Positions 29,977 through 39,537 of a DNA stretch of 59,815 nt are shown in pieces (within the stretch, counting starts at the first letter, position 1; every line of letters starts with the position of its first letter). The stretch lies in the IMG/VR virus record IMGVR_UViG_3300026078_000032, positions 1 to 59,815 of that record; one strand, given 5' to 3'. Source of the stretch: a virus. Made by a program: the position numbers and the translations under genes. Under the pieces are notes generated by a model that ran no database searches, had not been told where the DNA came from, and was given only the letters and a program-made list of their open reading frames with translations.

Positions 29977-30406
29977 CATCGACCCAGCCCTGCCCTTGGA
30001 TAATGTCACCTGACGCCCACGTGAATGGTGTGGTACCATTCCATCCCACGGTATTGCTCGGGCCTCCGAACCTGTCGAAGTTCGGTCCACCACCATTCTG
30101 GAGGACGGCCACACCTGAGTAGTATCCAGAGGCACTGGAGTCGAATGCCCATACTGGCAGGGTCTGCCGCAAGGTGCCCTCTCCAGACAAACCACCGGGT
30201 ATGGTGACCCCTAGGTTCCCGGTAACTGAACCACCAGTGCCAAGAGTTAGCTGAAACCTCAAGAGAATCATGAAGTCAGCGACTCTACGCCATTTACCCG
30301 TTACTGTGGCTCCTGTACCGAGAGTAACATTCAGGAAAGTTGGAGTGTAGGTCGTCCACGAGGTGAAGGCATCACCGACGCGCACTTCCTGCCCAGCGAA
30401 TACCAT
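29966..30406 (-). CDS. Minor tail protein
   Basis: 146 residues. WTTYTPTFLNVTLGTGATVTG followed by a Gly/Thr-rich beta-sheet is the small fibre or baseplate protein often found last in siphovirus tail operons. Virion component near the tail tip, by position and composition. Confidence 0.6.
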   Translation of the reverse strand: MVFAGQEVRVGDAFTSWTTYTPTFLNVTLGTGATVTGKWRRVADFMILLRFQLTLGTGGSVTGNLGVTIPGGLSGEGTLRQTLPVWAFDSSASGYYSGVAVLQNGGGPNFDRFGGPSNTVGWNGTTPFTWASGDIIQGQGWVDVTT

Positions 30407-30409
30407 TAC

Positions 30410-33400
30410 TCACTCTCCGTAGTAGACTCGGTTGAACAGGTTTACTGGCTCGTTGGCTTGGTGGCTCTTAACAATGCCGTTTACCGACCTAGTCACGGTA
30501 AGAGTCTGCTGAGCACCTGCACCTGACACGCCTGTCACGGTCATCCGTTCACCTGCGATATTGATGTCAAAGTCTCCGTCTACATGCGTCCACACCGGGC
30601 CTGATGGAGTGAAGACAGAGAGTGAGGTGCTGACCGTGTTGACTGGGCCTACGAGGACACAACCCATGGTGTTGTACCGCGAGTTAGTGTTGTCATATAC
30701 CGCAATATGCCACGGCTTCTCAGGTTGACAGGTGACCTGGAAGGTGTGGAGGAAATTCCACAGAGTTTCAGTAAACCCAATGGCTAGCTGCTCGACATCC
30801 TCGGGTGGCATCCAAGCCGGCATGTGCTGGATGACAATCTTGTCTCCGACATTAAGGTTACGGATGGCCTTGGTGAGACTACTGCTCTGGACAAAGGGGT
30901 TTCGGGCAAGTTCCACTGTGATGGATGGGTACCGGGCCTCATCTACTGTACCTAGGTGTAGGTTCCAGTTGGCCTTATCCACAAGCTGAGAGTCCAGCTG
31001 GACATTTGAGGTAATGGTGGTTGAGAACCGACCTATTTCCCCAATGGATAGAGAAGATCCATCATCTAGGGTCTGCCTTGCCGAGCCCCCATCCTCTCGT
31101 TTTGCCGTTACATCATTCTTGGTAAGTTGATCGTCATCCACTGGTTTGATGGATGAGAGATGAGCCGAGGAGTAGTCTAGGGTTACCGTTGGGCCGCCTA
31201 GTTCTCCTTGCCGATACATTGAGCTTCGAGTACGATAGGAGAAGCCCACGAAGTTCCTAGGCTCCGTGAGGATACCCCCATCAGTAGTCTCGCACTCCTT
31301 TAGCAAATCGAGGAGAGCTTTTGGTCGCTGAGGACCCATAGGTGTGGTATCAGCAATCAGGCCTGTAACCTCGTAGCCTATACCTTCTTGATTGCATAGC
31401 CGGGCAACACGAGCCGCTGCTGTTTCTCCTACCCAGGCAACGGTTTCTTGCTTGAAGCTAAAGAGTCCGAGGATGGGGCAGTTTACCGAGACCTGCCCGA
31501 GTGAGACATCGTCAAGGGTACCATCTTGGCCAAAGTCCAACCTTACACACTTACCCAGAGTGGCTGTATTGAGGGTCCCACTGAAGAATAGACCTGATGG
31601 GTCCCCTGGCTGGTAAGTAAGAAAGGCCCAGTCGATGTTAGCCCCGTTTTGCCTCAATTCAAGAGATATTCGGAGGTGTTGCCCATTGACCCCGAAGCCT
31701 ATAGCTCCCGTATCCAGGAGGAGATTCAAGAAAGGCCCTACCGCGATCAGCCTGAGGTTGCCCGCGTTATCCACAGAGAGTTGCCAGATAGGCGTGTCAG
31801 GGGAGTTGCACCACACCCGCATGAGCGGGGTATCAGCAGCCACTGGAGTGTTGATGTGGACAAGGAACCAGGCATTGAACTCATTGTTTTGGCTATTGTC
31901 GTAGTCGGGAACTGTCCCACTCCATGAGCTCAACTTGAATTGAGGGATGGGCTGAGAACAGGCAAAACCGCTATCCGAGGCAAACTTCACTAGGGTCTGG
32001 CCAGCTGTCACCGTCATTGCGGGCTTACCAGGCAACGCTGAGGCCATCTGTGTGGCGCTTGAGTCGTCCTCACACGGCCAATAGGCTTTGACCTGTGAGT
32101 TATGAGTCATCGCATACCAGAGAGTCGAGTGAAGGCTTGAGGTCCCCTGGTTAAGTCGTCTTAGAACTCCACCCGCGGCAATCTGGCTGTAGACATCCTT
32201 CCCCGTATTGTCCCAAGCGATTGGCCACTCATACACTTCACCTGAGAAGCGCCAGTCTTGGTCAGTGATCTCAGAAGATCCGGCTAGGAACCATTGGTTA
32301 CCGGGTCCATCCGTAATCATTCTCGAGCCCGCGGCGGCAAGAGTGAAATCAGGGTTGGCTACCGAGCTACCACCGATAGAGTTCTTCATGTCGAAACCGT
32401 AGAACTTACGGAAGGGAGGTCCCTGGTTTGACCATCCACCGAGAACAATCTCGGAAGTACTGTCAAAGATGGATGTGGTACCCGAGTTTACAATACTAGA
32501 GCCGAGTTGAGTCCAAGTCCCTGAGATCGAGTCCGAGGTATAGAAGGTAACGGTGTTCCCACCGGCACCGTTGTTGACGTCGTGAGTTACCCGAACGGCC
32601 TTCCGCCCGTGGCTAGGACGAGGAATCGGGATGGAGGTGACTGTTGTGGTGTTAGTACCATCAGAACTCCACAGCCAGAGTAGCTGATTATTCACCACCA
32701 GAAAAAGCCAACTCGATTGCCCAGAGAAACTCTTCATGGCAAGAGTTGTGGAGACACTTCCCCAAGCAGAGAGATCTACATCTACTCGGATATCTTGGTC
32801 ACCAGTGAGAGATACCCCTGCTGAGTCATAGCAGAAGGCAAAGTCATATTGCGGTTGCTTCATGGTGAGTACAGATGAGCCCGCTCCCACACCCACCCTG
32901 ATTGGGGTAGCTCGGTTCAGCACCCCATAATACGGGCTAAGGGGGTTCCTCGGGCTATACTTCCCTGCAGTATTGGCCAACTCGAGATGACACGATGTTG
33001 GATCCGAGGTACTAGTCTCGTTCGGGCGACCACGTTTGATCTGGATCTTCCCGCGTTCGTTGACGTCGCTCGTAATATCCACGTAGTCTCGAGTAATGAC
33101 TGAATCCCCAGTGAGACGCCAGATGGTCCCGTTAATGTCCGTAAACTGGGTGACCCCGGGATCCTGCTGGTTAAACCGAGGTGCGGCAATGATTGAGCCA
33201 GCACCAATTCCATTCAACAGAACAACTGCGTAGATCCCACCAATGAAGTTAGTCAACCCTACGGCGTAGCCTGGTTTACTATCATTGGTAGTTCCGATCT
33301 CTATCTCTGCTGCCGTGATGGCAATAGAGGTTGTACCACCTGAGGTTACAGCAGAACCCAGCTGTGTCCACGGGCCGCTGTCGATATCACTTGAAGTGTA

Positions 33401-33841
33401 GAACGTGACCGTGCAACCACCGAAGCCATTGTCCGCGTCCATCGTCACCCGGACACTATGCCTAGAGCCGTTAGTAAATCCAGTACTTACAGTTGAGGTA
33501 GCCGATCGGGCACTTGCAAAAGTCCCGTTGGGTGACCAGGTAAGTTGTAGAGTTCCGTTTGCCTTAAGGACCAGGTACCAGGATAGGTTGTTGGTGACAA
33601 GGCCGAAGCTTCGGTTCTTCCCTATTAGGACTTGATCAACTGGGGGTGTCCAGTCAGTGGCTGCAACGTCGATCTTTAGATCAAAGTCACCAGTGATCGC
33701 GTCAAAGAGTCCAGTTTCATAGGCCCAGCAGCCACCACCGCAGAAGACATTTACTTGACTGGGGACTGACCCAGAGACCATATAGGTGTTCCCAACCCCC
33801 AGATCTACCTCAAGGTCTAGGGGTGTCTGGGGGAAAGCCAC
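30410..33841 (-). CDS. Large minor tail protein with duplicated lectin-like domains
   Basis: 1143 residues from GTG 33841. Two similar beta-rich modules at about 40-210 and 340-510 (HSVRVTMDADNGFGGCTVTFY and AVRVTHDVNNGAGGNTVTFY lines, each with TWTQLGS) look like concanavalin-type domains from a duplication. The C-terminal 400 residues resemble tail-tip (Tal-like) domains, including VTKNDVTAKRED-type segments. Follows the tape measure, so it is expected at the distal tail for host recognition. Only position and composition support the exact role. Confidence 0.7.
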   Translation of the reverse strand: MAFPQTPLDLEVDLGVGNTYMVSGSVPSQVNVFCGGGCWAYETGLFDAITGDFDLKIDVAATDWTPPVDQVLIGKNRSFGLVTNNLSWYLVLKANGTLQLTWSPNGTFASARSATSTVSTGFTNGSRHSVRVTMDADNGFGGCTVTFYTSSDIDSGPWTQLGSAVTSGGTTSIAITAAEIEIGTTNDSKPGYAVGLTNFIGGIYAVVLLNGIGAGSIIAAPRFNQQDPGVTQFTDINGTIWRLTGDSVITRDYVDITSDVNERGKIQIKRGRPNETSTSDPTSCHLELANTAGKYSPRNPLSPYYGVLNRATPIRVGVGAGSSVLTMKQPQYDFAFCYDSAGVSLTGDQDIRVDVDLSAWGSVSTTLAMKSFSGQSSWLFLVVNNQLLWLWSSDGTNTTTVTSIPIPRPSHGRKAVRVTHDVNNGAGGNTVTFYTSDSISGTWTQLGSSIVNSGTTSIFDSTSEIVLGGWSNQGPPFRKFYGFDMKNSIGGSSVANPDFTLAAAGSRMITDGPGNQWFLAGSSEITDQDWRFSGEVYEWPIAWDNTGKDVYSQIAAGGVLRRLNQGTSSLHSTLWYAMTHNSQVKAYWPCEDDSSATQMASALPGKPAMTVTAGQTLVKFASDSGFACSQPIPQFKLSSWSGTVPDYDNSQNNEFNAWFLVHINTPVAADTPLMRVWCNSPDTPIWQLSVDNAGNLRLIAVGPFLNLLLDTGAIGFGVNGQHLRISLELRQNGANIDWAFLTYQPGDPSGLFFSGTLNTATLGKCVRLDFGQDGTLDDVSLGQVSVNCPILGLFSFKQETVAWVGETAAARVARLCNQEGIGYEVTGLIADTTPMGPQRPKALLDLLKECETTDGGILTEPRNFVGFSYRTRSSMYRQGELGGPTVTLDYSSAHLSSIKPVDDDQLTKNDVTAKREDGGSARQTLDDGSSLSIGEIGRFSTTITSNVQLDSQLVDKANWNLHLGTVDEARYPSITVELARNPFVQSSSLTKAIRNLNVGDKIVIQHMPAWMPPEDVEQLAIGFTETLWNFLHTFQVTCQPEKPWHIAVYDNTNSRYNTMGCVLVGPVNTVSTSLSVFTPSGPVWTHVDGDFDINIAGERMTVTGVSGAGAQQTLTVTRSVNGIVKSHQANEPVNLFNRVYYGE

Positions 33842-33843
33842 GA

Positions 33844-36024
33844 TCAGCCTCCAGAGAGAACAAGTTGGGCGTCTCCGCCTCGAATTCGGATAGCCCTTCG
33901 CAGGATCATCAGAAGGGCCTCATCAACGTCCGAGCCGGAAGAACGAATCTCCAGAACAACCCGGCCCCCTCCACCGCCCGAGTTCTGCTGGATATACCGC
34001 TCGGTGTCTTCATGGCTGTAGACCTTTGAGCCAGTCGGGAGAGAAACAATCTCACCACCGCGCTCATTGATCTGGGTAAAGTTACCCCGTACACCACCTT
34101 CGGCAGCATGCCCGACAATACCACCTGTGGCCAAACCAAGAAGACCCTTGACTGCTCCCACACCAGGGATACTATTGATCATCCCAGTGACCTTGTCTAC
34201 AATACCCTTGACACTGGTTACCATCCCGCCCAGTGTTCTACCCACGAAGTCCACAGCAGCCTTGACACCACCAGTGATAGCTCCCCACAATCCGGTAAAG
34301 AAACCGGTGATGGTGCTAATGGCGGTCCTAAAGGCTCCTACCACAGCGTTGAATGTGGTGGTGATAAAACCAGTGGTGGTACTCCAAGCTGTCCTAACCC
34401 ACCCGGCGAAAGTATTCCAGGCCAGGGTAAGGAACCCAGTAACAGCATTCCAGACAGCCTTGAGGTCATTCCACTGGAGGAGAAAGAATGCTTGAACGGT
34501 ATTCCAGGTAGCTACGAAGAAACTGGCTACTGCATTCCAGCCAGCCTTAAGGCCATCATTGAAGAGCCATTGTACGAAGAAGTCCCACATCCAATGGCCA
34601 AAGTCTGAGGCAGCCTGCTTAACCCAGTTCCAAGCTGCGACTGCAGCTCCCCAAGTGGCATTCCAAGCCGCCTCAAGACCATCGTGGAATAGCCATTGGA
34701 CAAAGAAATCCCACATCCAGTGACCGAAGTCAGATGCCGCCTGCTTCATGAAGTCCCAGACGGTACCCCAGTGCTTGTAAAGTTCATAGATCCCAACTAC
34801 CACCGCGGCAATGGCGGCGATGATCAGAAGGATTTCCCAGGTTGCGGCAATTACTGATACTGCCCAAGCGGTGAAAGCCGCGACAAGGAGAACACCAACC
34901 ACAACACAGAGGGCCTCAAAGACCCCCTTATGGTTAGCCAAGTAACTCAAGACCTTCTCTACCACCGGGATAAGCTTTTCACCAATGGTGATCATCAAAG
35001 CCTTAAAAGAGCCCTCGACCTCGTCCAGTTGTTGCTTCATGGTCTTCTGGGTGCCATCCCAGGCTTTCCCGAAGTTACCAGCGCCCTCGGCAAGAGCCGG
35101 GTATTTAGACTCTAGGCGATCGTATTGGCCGAGAAGGATCTGGATACCAGCACCAGCTTTCTTACCAAACATCTCGGTCAGGATCTGACCCTGCTGGTTT
35201 GCCGAGATCCCCATTTTGTCCATGCGGTCATGCAAGTCAGTAATGGCTTTGTTCAAACCACCTGTCTGCATGTCCTTGGCAAGAGTATCAGAAGAAAGGC
35301 CCAGCTTTTCGAGAGCGGCTTTACCTGAAGCAGCGGGCACGGCCAAGGATTGAACGGCAAGCCTTAGTTTATCACCAGCCTTAGCCCCTCGGATGTTGTT
35401 GTCACCAAAGACCGCGAGGGCCGCACCAACGTCTGTGATGGACAAGCCGTAGCCCTTAACGGAGGCCACCACACCAGTACCGAATGCCTTGGCCAGGTCG
35501 GACATAGACATGTCACCCACACCGACAGTGGCGTTAAGGGCACCCATGGCTTGATCAAAATTCTGTACGCCTGGGATACCCGAGGCAACCGAGGCGGTAA
35601 GGGCGTTGGTGACGTCGACGAGATCGGCGCCTCCGATTTTCGCCCCTTTTGCCGCTGTAGCCACGAGGCTAAGAGCCTTATCGGAGCTAATCCCCATGGA
35701 CTCGAAGTTCGATTCCACATGGAATAGAGATTCAGCAAGAGAGTTTGGATCAGCCCCCACTGAGCCTGCTAGCTTAAGGACTCCAGAGTTGAGCTTCCCC
35801 ATCTCACCCTGAGAGACACCCGCCTGTGTGGTGAGTTTTGTCATCTCAGCCTCAAAGCTGGAGCCCATCTTTACAGCTTCCACGCCAATGCCGACCAAAG
35901 CGGCTCCGGCAAGTCCGCCTACCTTGGTCATGGTAGAACCAAGGGATGAGGCATCCCGCTCAGCCTCAGAGAACCCCGCTTTCGCCATGTTCTTGGAGGT
36001 GACGATGATCTCGACTACGTTCAC
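33844..36024 (-). CDS. Tape measure protein (TP901 type)
   Basis: 726 residues from GTG 36024. The N-terminal 350 residues match the TP901 tail-tape-measure core (MGSSFEAEMTKLTTQAGVSQ). Two hydrophobic stretches near 375-430 (VVVGVLLVAAFTAWAVSVI, LLIIAAIAAVVVGIYEL) are followed by a tandem Trp-rich repeat of about 45 residues containing KQAASDFGHWMWDFFVQWLF twice. Sets tail length and is injected with the DNA. Short for the family, predicting a tail of roughly 100-110 nm by the usual 0.15 nm per residue rule. Confidence 0.9.
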   Translation of the reverse strand: MNVVEIIVTSKNMAKAGFSEAERDASSLGSTMTKVGGLAGAALVGIGVEAVKMGSSFEAEMTKLTTQAGVSQGEMGKLNSGVLKLAGSVGADPNSLAESLFHVESNFESMGISSDKALSLVATAAKGAKIGGADLVDVTNALTASVASGIPGVQNFDQAMGALNATVGVGDMSMSDLAKAFGTGVVASVKGYGLSITDVGAALAVFGDNNIRGAKAGDKLRLAVQSLAVPAASGKAALEKLGLSSDTLAKDMQTGGLNKAITDLHDRMDKMGISANQQGQILTEMFGKKAGAGIQILLGQYDRLESKYPALAEGAGNFGKAWDGTQKTMKQQLDEVEGSFKALMITIGEKLIPVVEKVLSYLANHKGVFEALCVVVGVLLVAAFTAWAVSVIAATWEILLIIAAIAAVVVGIYELYKHWGTVWDFMKQAASDFGHWMWDFFVQWLFHDGLEAAWNATWGAAVAAWNWVKQAASDFGHWMWDFFVQWLFNDGLKAGWNAVASFFVATWNTVQAFFLLQWNDLKAVWNAVTGFLTLAWNTFAGWVRTAWSTTTGFITTTFNAVVGAFRTAISTITGFFTGLWGAITGGVKAAVDFVGRTLGGMVTSVKGIVDKVTGMINSIPGVGAVKGLLGLATGGIVGHAAEGGVRGNFTQINERGGEIVSLPTGSKVYSHEDTERYIQQNSGGGGGRVVLEIRSSGSDVDEALLMILRRAIRIRGGDAQLVLSGG

Positions 36025-36032
36025 GGCACCCC

Positions 36033-36694
36033 TTACCAGGGCTGATCAGGAATCTCTGGAGCTTCTTGTTGCTTAGTCCCGAGTTGCTCAATCATCATTA
36101 GTTGGACTAGTTCGGCATCCTCCCTATACAATTGGCTCGGCAGGCAACCAAATCTCTCACATGCCCCGAGAATGAATTCTGCCCTCACCAGCTCTGCGGG
36201 TTTGGTTACGCGACTTCCATCGGAAGCGATAGCTCCTGGAAGATCTCGCCAGAGGGTGAGGCGTCGGGCAAAGGGTCGTTGACTCCGGAGACAGCATCAG
36301 TCCAAGCCATGATGATAGCCATGACGAAGTCAGGGTCCTGAGCAAGTAGACCATCTCGGGTAGGAGGTACTGGTTGATCCACCTTAGTACCATCCGAAAG
36401 CTCTACTTCCTCCTCCACATTCCACGAGATAAGCACCCCAGCGAACTTGTCCACAAGCATCGAGAACTTCTCGATCCCCCCGGAGATGTCCTGGTTTGCA
36501 GCCAGGGCCCTGGCTATCTCCTCCCTACTGGAACTAGAGGTGAGTCCTGGGGTCTCCTGCCGGGCCTCAGCCGCCAAAGCCTGAAACTCGAGCAATGTTC
36601 CAGTGGAGACTGATTTGGCCATCACCTCCAACCCCTCATATTGCTCATCCGCGAACTTGAGTCTGAATACCCTCTTTTGCGGCTTGTAACCCAT
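36033..36694 (-). CDS. Tail assembly chaperone, -1 frameshift product
   Basis: The first chaperone frame contains CCCTTTG (minus strand; 36269-36275 on the plus strand) read as gac-cct-ttg, a textbook X-XXY-YYZ slippery site. After a -1 slip the frame stays open for about 80 codons to the TAA at 36033, giving a 220-residue fusion that ends ...EIPDQPW. This is the usual G/GT arrangement of siphoviruses, lying just before the tape measure. Confidence 0.8.
36206..36694 (-). CDS. Tail assembly chaperone, unshifted product
   Basis: 162 residues, helical and acidic, ATG 36694 after AGGGAGCCAACC. Position directly upstream of the tape measure and the frameshift site within it identify it. Binds and protects the tape measure during tail assembly. 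Confidence 0.8.
   Translation of the reverse strand: MGYKPQKRVFRLKFADEQYEGLEVMAKSVSTGTLLEFQALAAEARQETPGLTSSSSREEIARALAANQDISGGIEKFSMLVDKFAGVLISWNVEEEVELSDGTKVDQPVPPTRDGLLAQDPDFVMAIIMAWTDAVSGVNDPLPDASPSGEIFQELSLPMEVA
36269..36275 (-). promoter_or_regulatory. Slippery heptamer CCCTTTG
   Basis: Zero frame ...gaC-CCT-TTG; both tRNAs can re-pair in the -1 frame (CCC, TTT). The -1 frame is open from here to 36033. Confidence 0.75.
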
Positions 36695-36712
36695 GGTTGG
36701 CTCCCTATGGAA

Positions 36713-37123
36713 TTAGGACCAGGTTGGCACAGTGCCGTCGGCCAGTACGCCTGTGGACTTCCAGGTCAGTTCACCCTTGTCCGATCGGGTAATTCCGTAG
36801 TCAGTGAAGAGAAGCTCCCCGACGAGAGTGGCGCCCCCAACCGTCAGGGTCGTGGTACGAGCCACTGAGGTCGACGGCACGGTCTTCAGCACCGCGTGGC
36901 TGCTCGTGGTCGCCGCGGTGTTCACCACACCGGTAAGGTCGAGTGAGAAGTCGGCCAGGAGCAGAAGGCGCTCGATCGCCGACTTGTCCACACCAGTGAC
37001 TTCCTGCACACCGCGGGGTGTGGCGAAGTTGAAACTGGTGATGTCATTCCTGATGTCTCGAGGGGTACCCCCCGAGTCATCGACACTCAGCGTGGTCCAC
37101 GCAAGACCAGTGATCTTGGCCAT
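36713..37123 (-). CDS. Major tail-type protein, paralogue 1
   Basis: 136 residues. DIRNDITSFNFATPRGVQEVTG and TDYGITRSDKGELTWKSTG are lines of actinophage major tail tube proteins. Shares the segment TRSDKGE plus following strands, and the VTGVDKSA/MTGINKSA line, with the 37875-38630 protein, so the two are related. Either could form the tube; this shorter copy is directly upstream of the chaperones. Confidence 0.65.
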   Translation of the reverse strand: MAKITGLAWTTLSVDDSGGTPRDIRNDITSFNFATPRGVQEVTGVDKSAIERLLLLADFSLDLTGVVNTAATTSSHAVLKTVPSTSVARTTTLTVGGATLVGELLFTDYGITRSDKGELTWKSTGVLADGTVPTWS

Positions 37124-37135
37124 TCTGTCTCCGTT

Positions 37136-37591
37136 CTAACCACGCCGAAGGATTTCGGCGAGCCTGTCCTGGTGAGTTGAGAAGTGGTCTTTCCAATCTC
37201 CCGCGGCATTCTGCCCGGTGAATTGGCGAAGACCACCCGTGCGGTTTCGGCTATCACCGTCACGGACGATGTAAAGCTCCGGCCGGTCAAGCCTGAGCCG
37301 ATGGTCAGCGGACTTGAAACAGCGCTGCCCGGGCTCAAAGGTGAACTCGGCCATGATACCGTTTGGTCCAGATCGGATGACTGAGAACCGTCGACCGCTA
37401 TTCCGAAGGATGTAGTTGTGCTGGGCCTGCCCCAGATCGGTGCTCAAATCGAGAGTCGTAGTCCAGCCCCGGAGATAGGCAGGGCATTCAACCTCGGCAC
37501 ACGTCGCTGCCCGCCAGTGGCTGGGTGTGGGGGCAAGGATCTGGTACGTCTGATACGCCTGAGATGGCATCCTCGGCGGAATCCTGTTCAT
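37136..37591 (-). CDS. Tail-region hypothetical protein
   Basis: 151 residues; strand-rich with CFKSADHRLRLDRPELYIVRD. Lies between the two tail-tube-like genes. No named family; structural or assembly role by position. Confidence 0.55.
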   Translation of the reverse strand: MNRIPPRMPSQAYQTYQILAPTPSHWRAATCAEVECPAYLRGWTTTLDLSTDLGQAQHNYILRNSGRRFSVIRSGPNGIMAEFTFEPGQRCFKSADHRLRLDRPELYIVRDGDSRNRTGGLRQFTGQNAAGDWKDHFSTHQDRLAEILRRG

Positions 37592-37630
37592 CTACCCCCA
37601 CACCCTCTTCCCGTCGGCTCAGCGTCGTTC

Positions 37631-37810
37631 TCAGGCGCTCTGGCTCGGCTTCACGAAGGTCAGGACGAGGACGACGATCGAGCCGACTACACCCACGATC
37701 GCCTGCTGCTGGGCGCTGTTGAGAGCCACCGCGCCGAGCATGGTTCCAGCACCAAGGATGGTACGGGTGAAATCGGCGGCGGACTTCCAATTCAGGTGGA
37801 GCTTGAACAT
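37631..37810 (-). CDS. Small one-helix membrane protein
   Basis: 59 residues from ATG 37810 (AGGGAGGCCGTAC upstream). One clear membrane helix (AIVGVVGSIVVLVLTFV). A holin-like part is possible but it sits among tail genes, away from the lysozyme. Confidence 0.55.
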   Translation of the reverse strand: MFKLHLNWKSAADFTRTILGAGTMLGAVALNSAQQQAIVGVVGSIVVLVLTFVKPSQSA

Positions 37811-37874
37811 GTACGGCCTCCCTAGCGATAAGGGGATCAATCCCCTGTATGTCGCATCGTACGCTGGGGAGATG

Positions 37875-38630
37875 CTAAAAGGCTACTGCCGTCATATTTC
37901 TTATAGCCATTACGGCAAAGGTAAAAGAACTGAAAGTTCCAGTGACATTCACCCGAAGCCAGCGCTTGATGGAGGCGTTACCTGCGGTGGCAATTCGCTG
38001 GGAACCAGGGGTGGCGGTCACCGCCGTGAATACCGCACCAGCGATGTTAGCCCATGGATCGGTGCCACCATTGTCGTTGCTGTGCTGAATGGCTACGGTC
38101 GCTGAGGTACCGGAGAAGGCGAACGCCTGGAGGTATGCCTGGAGCCCGAAAGCAGTCGGCATTCCTGTGGCCCCGTAGTCGAGGCTGGTCTGGGCACCGG
38201 CGCCGACGATATTGGTGCTGCCCGGCGTGAGCTGCTCACCCCACTCGAGCGGGAACTGGTCGTTCTCCCCATGCAGTTTGAGGGTGATCTCTCCCTTGTC
38301 AGACCTGGTGGGGTCATAGTTCACCTGCTTACACTGCAGTGACGCCGCGATCTGGCCCACCGCTGGAGCGTGGAAATAGGAGGCGATTCGACTGGTGAGG
38401 GGGAGAGTCGAGAGAGCTGGGTGAGCAGCTCCAGCAGCGGTGTTGAAGAAGGACACCCATTCCAGCTCACCAGTGAGTTGGCCTCCCTGACGTTCATAAG
38501 CCGACTTGTTGATCCCGGTCATGGTGAGCGGGCTATTTCCGCCTTTGGCACTGCTGATCGATCCGACGTCCCCGCTCAGGTCATAACCATCGATGTAGAA
38601 GTTATCCCCAAGCCCAGTTTCCTTACCCAC
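37875..38630 (-). CDS. Major tail protein, paralogue 2
   Basis: 251 residues from GTG 38630 (GGAGGCTCCT upstream). N-terminal 150 residues like actinophage tail tube proteins (GLGDNFYIDGYDLSGDVGSI); the C-terminal about 95 residues form an added strand-rich domain (SATVAIQHSNDNGGTDPWAN). Related to 36713-37123 through the RSDKGEITLKLHGEND line. Most likely the main tail tube subunit with a surface domain. Confidence 0.7.
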   Translation of the reverse strand: MGKETGLGDNFYIDGYDLSGDVGSISSAKGGNSPLTMTGINKSAYERQGGQLTGELEWVSFFNTAAGAAHPALSTLPLTSRIASYFHAPAVGQIAASLQCKQVNYDPTRSDKGEITLKLHGENDQFPLEWGEQLTPGSTNIVGAGAQTSLDYGATGMPTAFGLQAYLQAFAFSGTSATVAIQHSNDNGGTDPWANIAGAVFTAVTATPGSQRIATAGNASIKRWLRVNVTGTFSSFTFAVMAIRNMTAVAF

Positions 38631-38639
38631 AGGAGCCTC

Positions 38640-39098
38640 CTAGAATGCCTGGTCAAAGGCGTCATTGACCACCACTGGGATATTGATGGTCATAACCCGG
38701 TACATCTGCGTGTCTACCTTGACGTAACCAGCTCTGGCGACGAGCCCCTCACCAAAGGCACCAAGGACATCCACATTCTTCACCAATGCACCGAGACCAA
38801 GATCAGAGCTCAGTTCTTGCATGATGGAGAAGGTAGCTTGGATGACATTCGGGTCAATCGCATCCTGTGGTTCCTGGAGCATGTTGGTGTAGATCCGCAT
38901 CATGAACATCACGCGGAGGGATGTAGAATCGACCCCCGATACCGAGCCCACAGGGTCAATGCGATCAACCCAGAGGGCAGCCGATAGCCCATTCCCCGGT
39001 GGTTGCTTCGGTTCGTGGTTCTGGACTCGGTCAAACCAGCCAGTCGCTAGGCTATGACTGATGATGGAGTCCATTACCGCCTGAGGGTCGAATGCCAC
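38640..39098 (-). CDS. Tail terminator-like protein
   Basis: 152 residues from GTG 39098. Size, position before the tail tube gene, and pattern (ALWVDRIDPV, LRVMFMMRIYTNML, VDTQMYRVMTINIPVVVND) fit the tail terminator of HK97/lambda-type phages, which caps the tail and joins it to the head. Confidence 0.65.
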   Translation of the reverse strand: MAFDPQAVMDSIISHSLATGWFDRVQNHEPKQPPGNGLSAALWVDRIDPVGSVSGVDSTSLRVMFMMRIYTNMLQEPQDAIDPNVIQATFSIMQELSSDLGLGALVKNVDVLGAFGEGLVARAGYVKVDTQMYRVMTINIPVVVNDAFDQAF

Positions 39099-39107
39099 AC
39101 CACACCT

Positions 39108-39524
39108 CTACTCGTTCATCCGGGCGAGAAAAGAGCCGCGAAGGAGGCTGAGACAGATCTCGGCGGCCTTCTTTTGGATCTGAGGATATGAATCTCGGAA
39201 GGTGTGGTAACCAGGGAACTTGGTAACCGGGGAGTTTCTCGACCCCACACCCTCTAGCCACGGGCCATAGACGACGCCACCATCTCCAATGACCGTCTCA
39301 ATGCCCTCATGGTCGTACTGGATCTGAGAGCGGTAGTAGCCGGTAGGGTGCTGGAGGACTTGATCGAGAGAAGATTGGATGATGGACACCCCTTCCTTCC
39401 CGATTTCTTCCTTCGCCGCCTCCGTAAGGGCTTCACAGGCGGCTAAAGCTCGTCCATCGAACACTGGACCACTAAATCGGACACTATTTCCGTCAACGTC
39501 CGAAATGAAAGATGCACCGGCCAC
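39108..39524 (-). CDS. HK97 gp10-like connector protein
   Basis: 138 residues from GTG 39524. Helical N-terminus (LTEAAKEEIGKEGVSIIQ) and YGPWLEGVGSRNSP, a segment typical of the HK97 gp10 / head-tail connector group. Virion assembly at the neck. Confidence 0.65.
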   Translation of the reverse strand: MAGASFISDVDGNSVRFSGPVFDGRALAACEALTEAAKEEIGKEGVSIIQSSLDQVLQHPTGYYRSQIQYDHEGIETVIGDGGVVYGPWLEGVGSRNSPVTKFPGYHTFRDSYPQIQKKAAEICLSLLRGSFLARMNE

Positions 39525-39537
39525 TCCACACCTCCGA

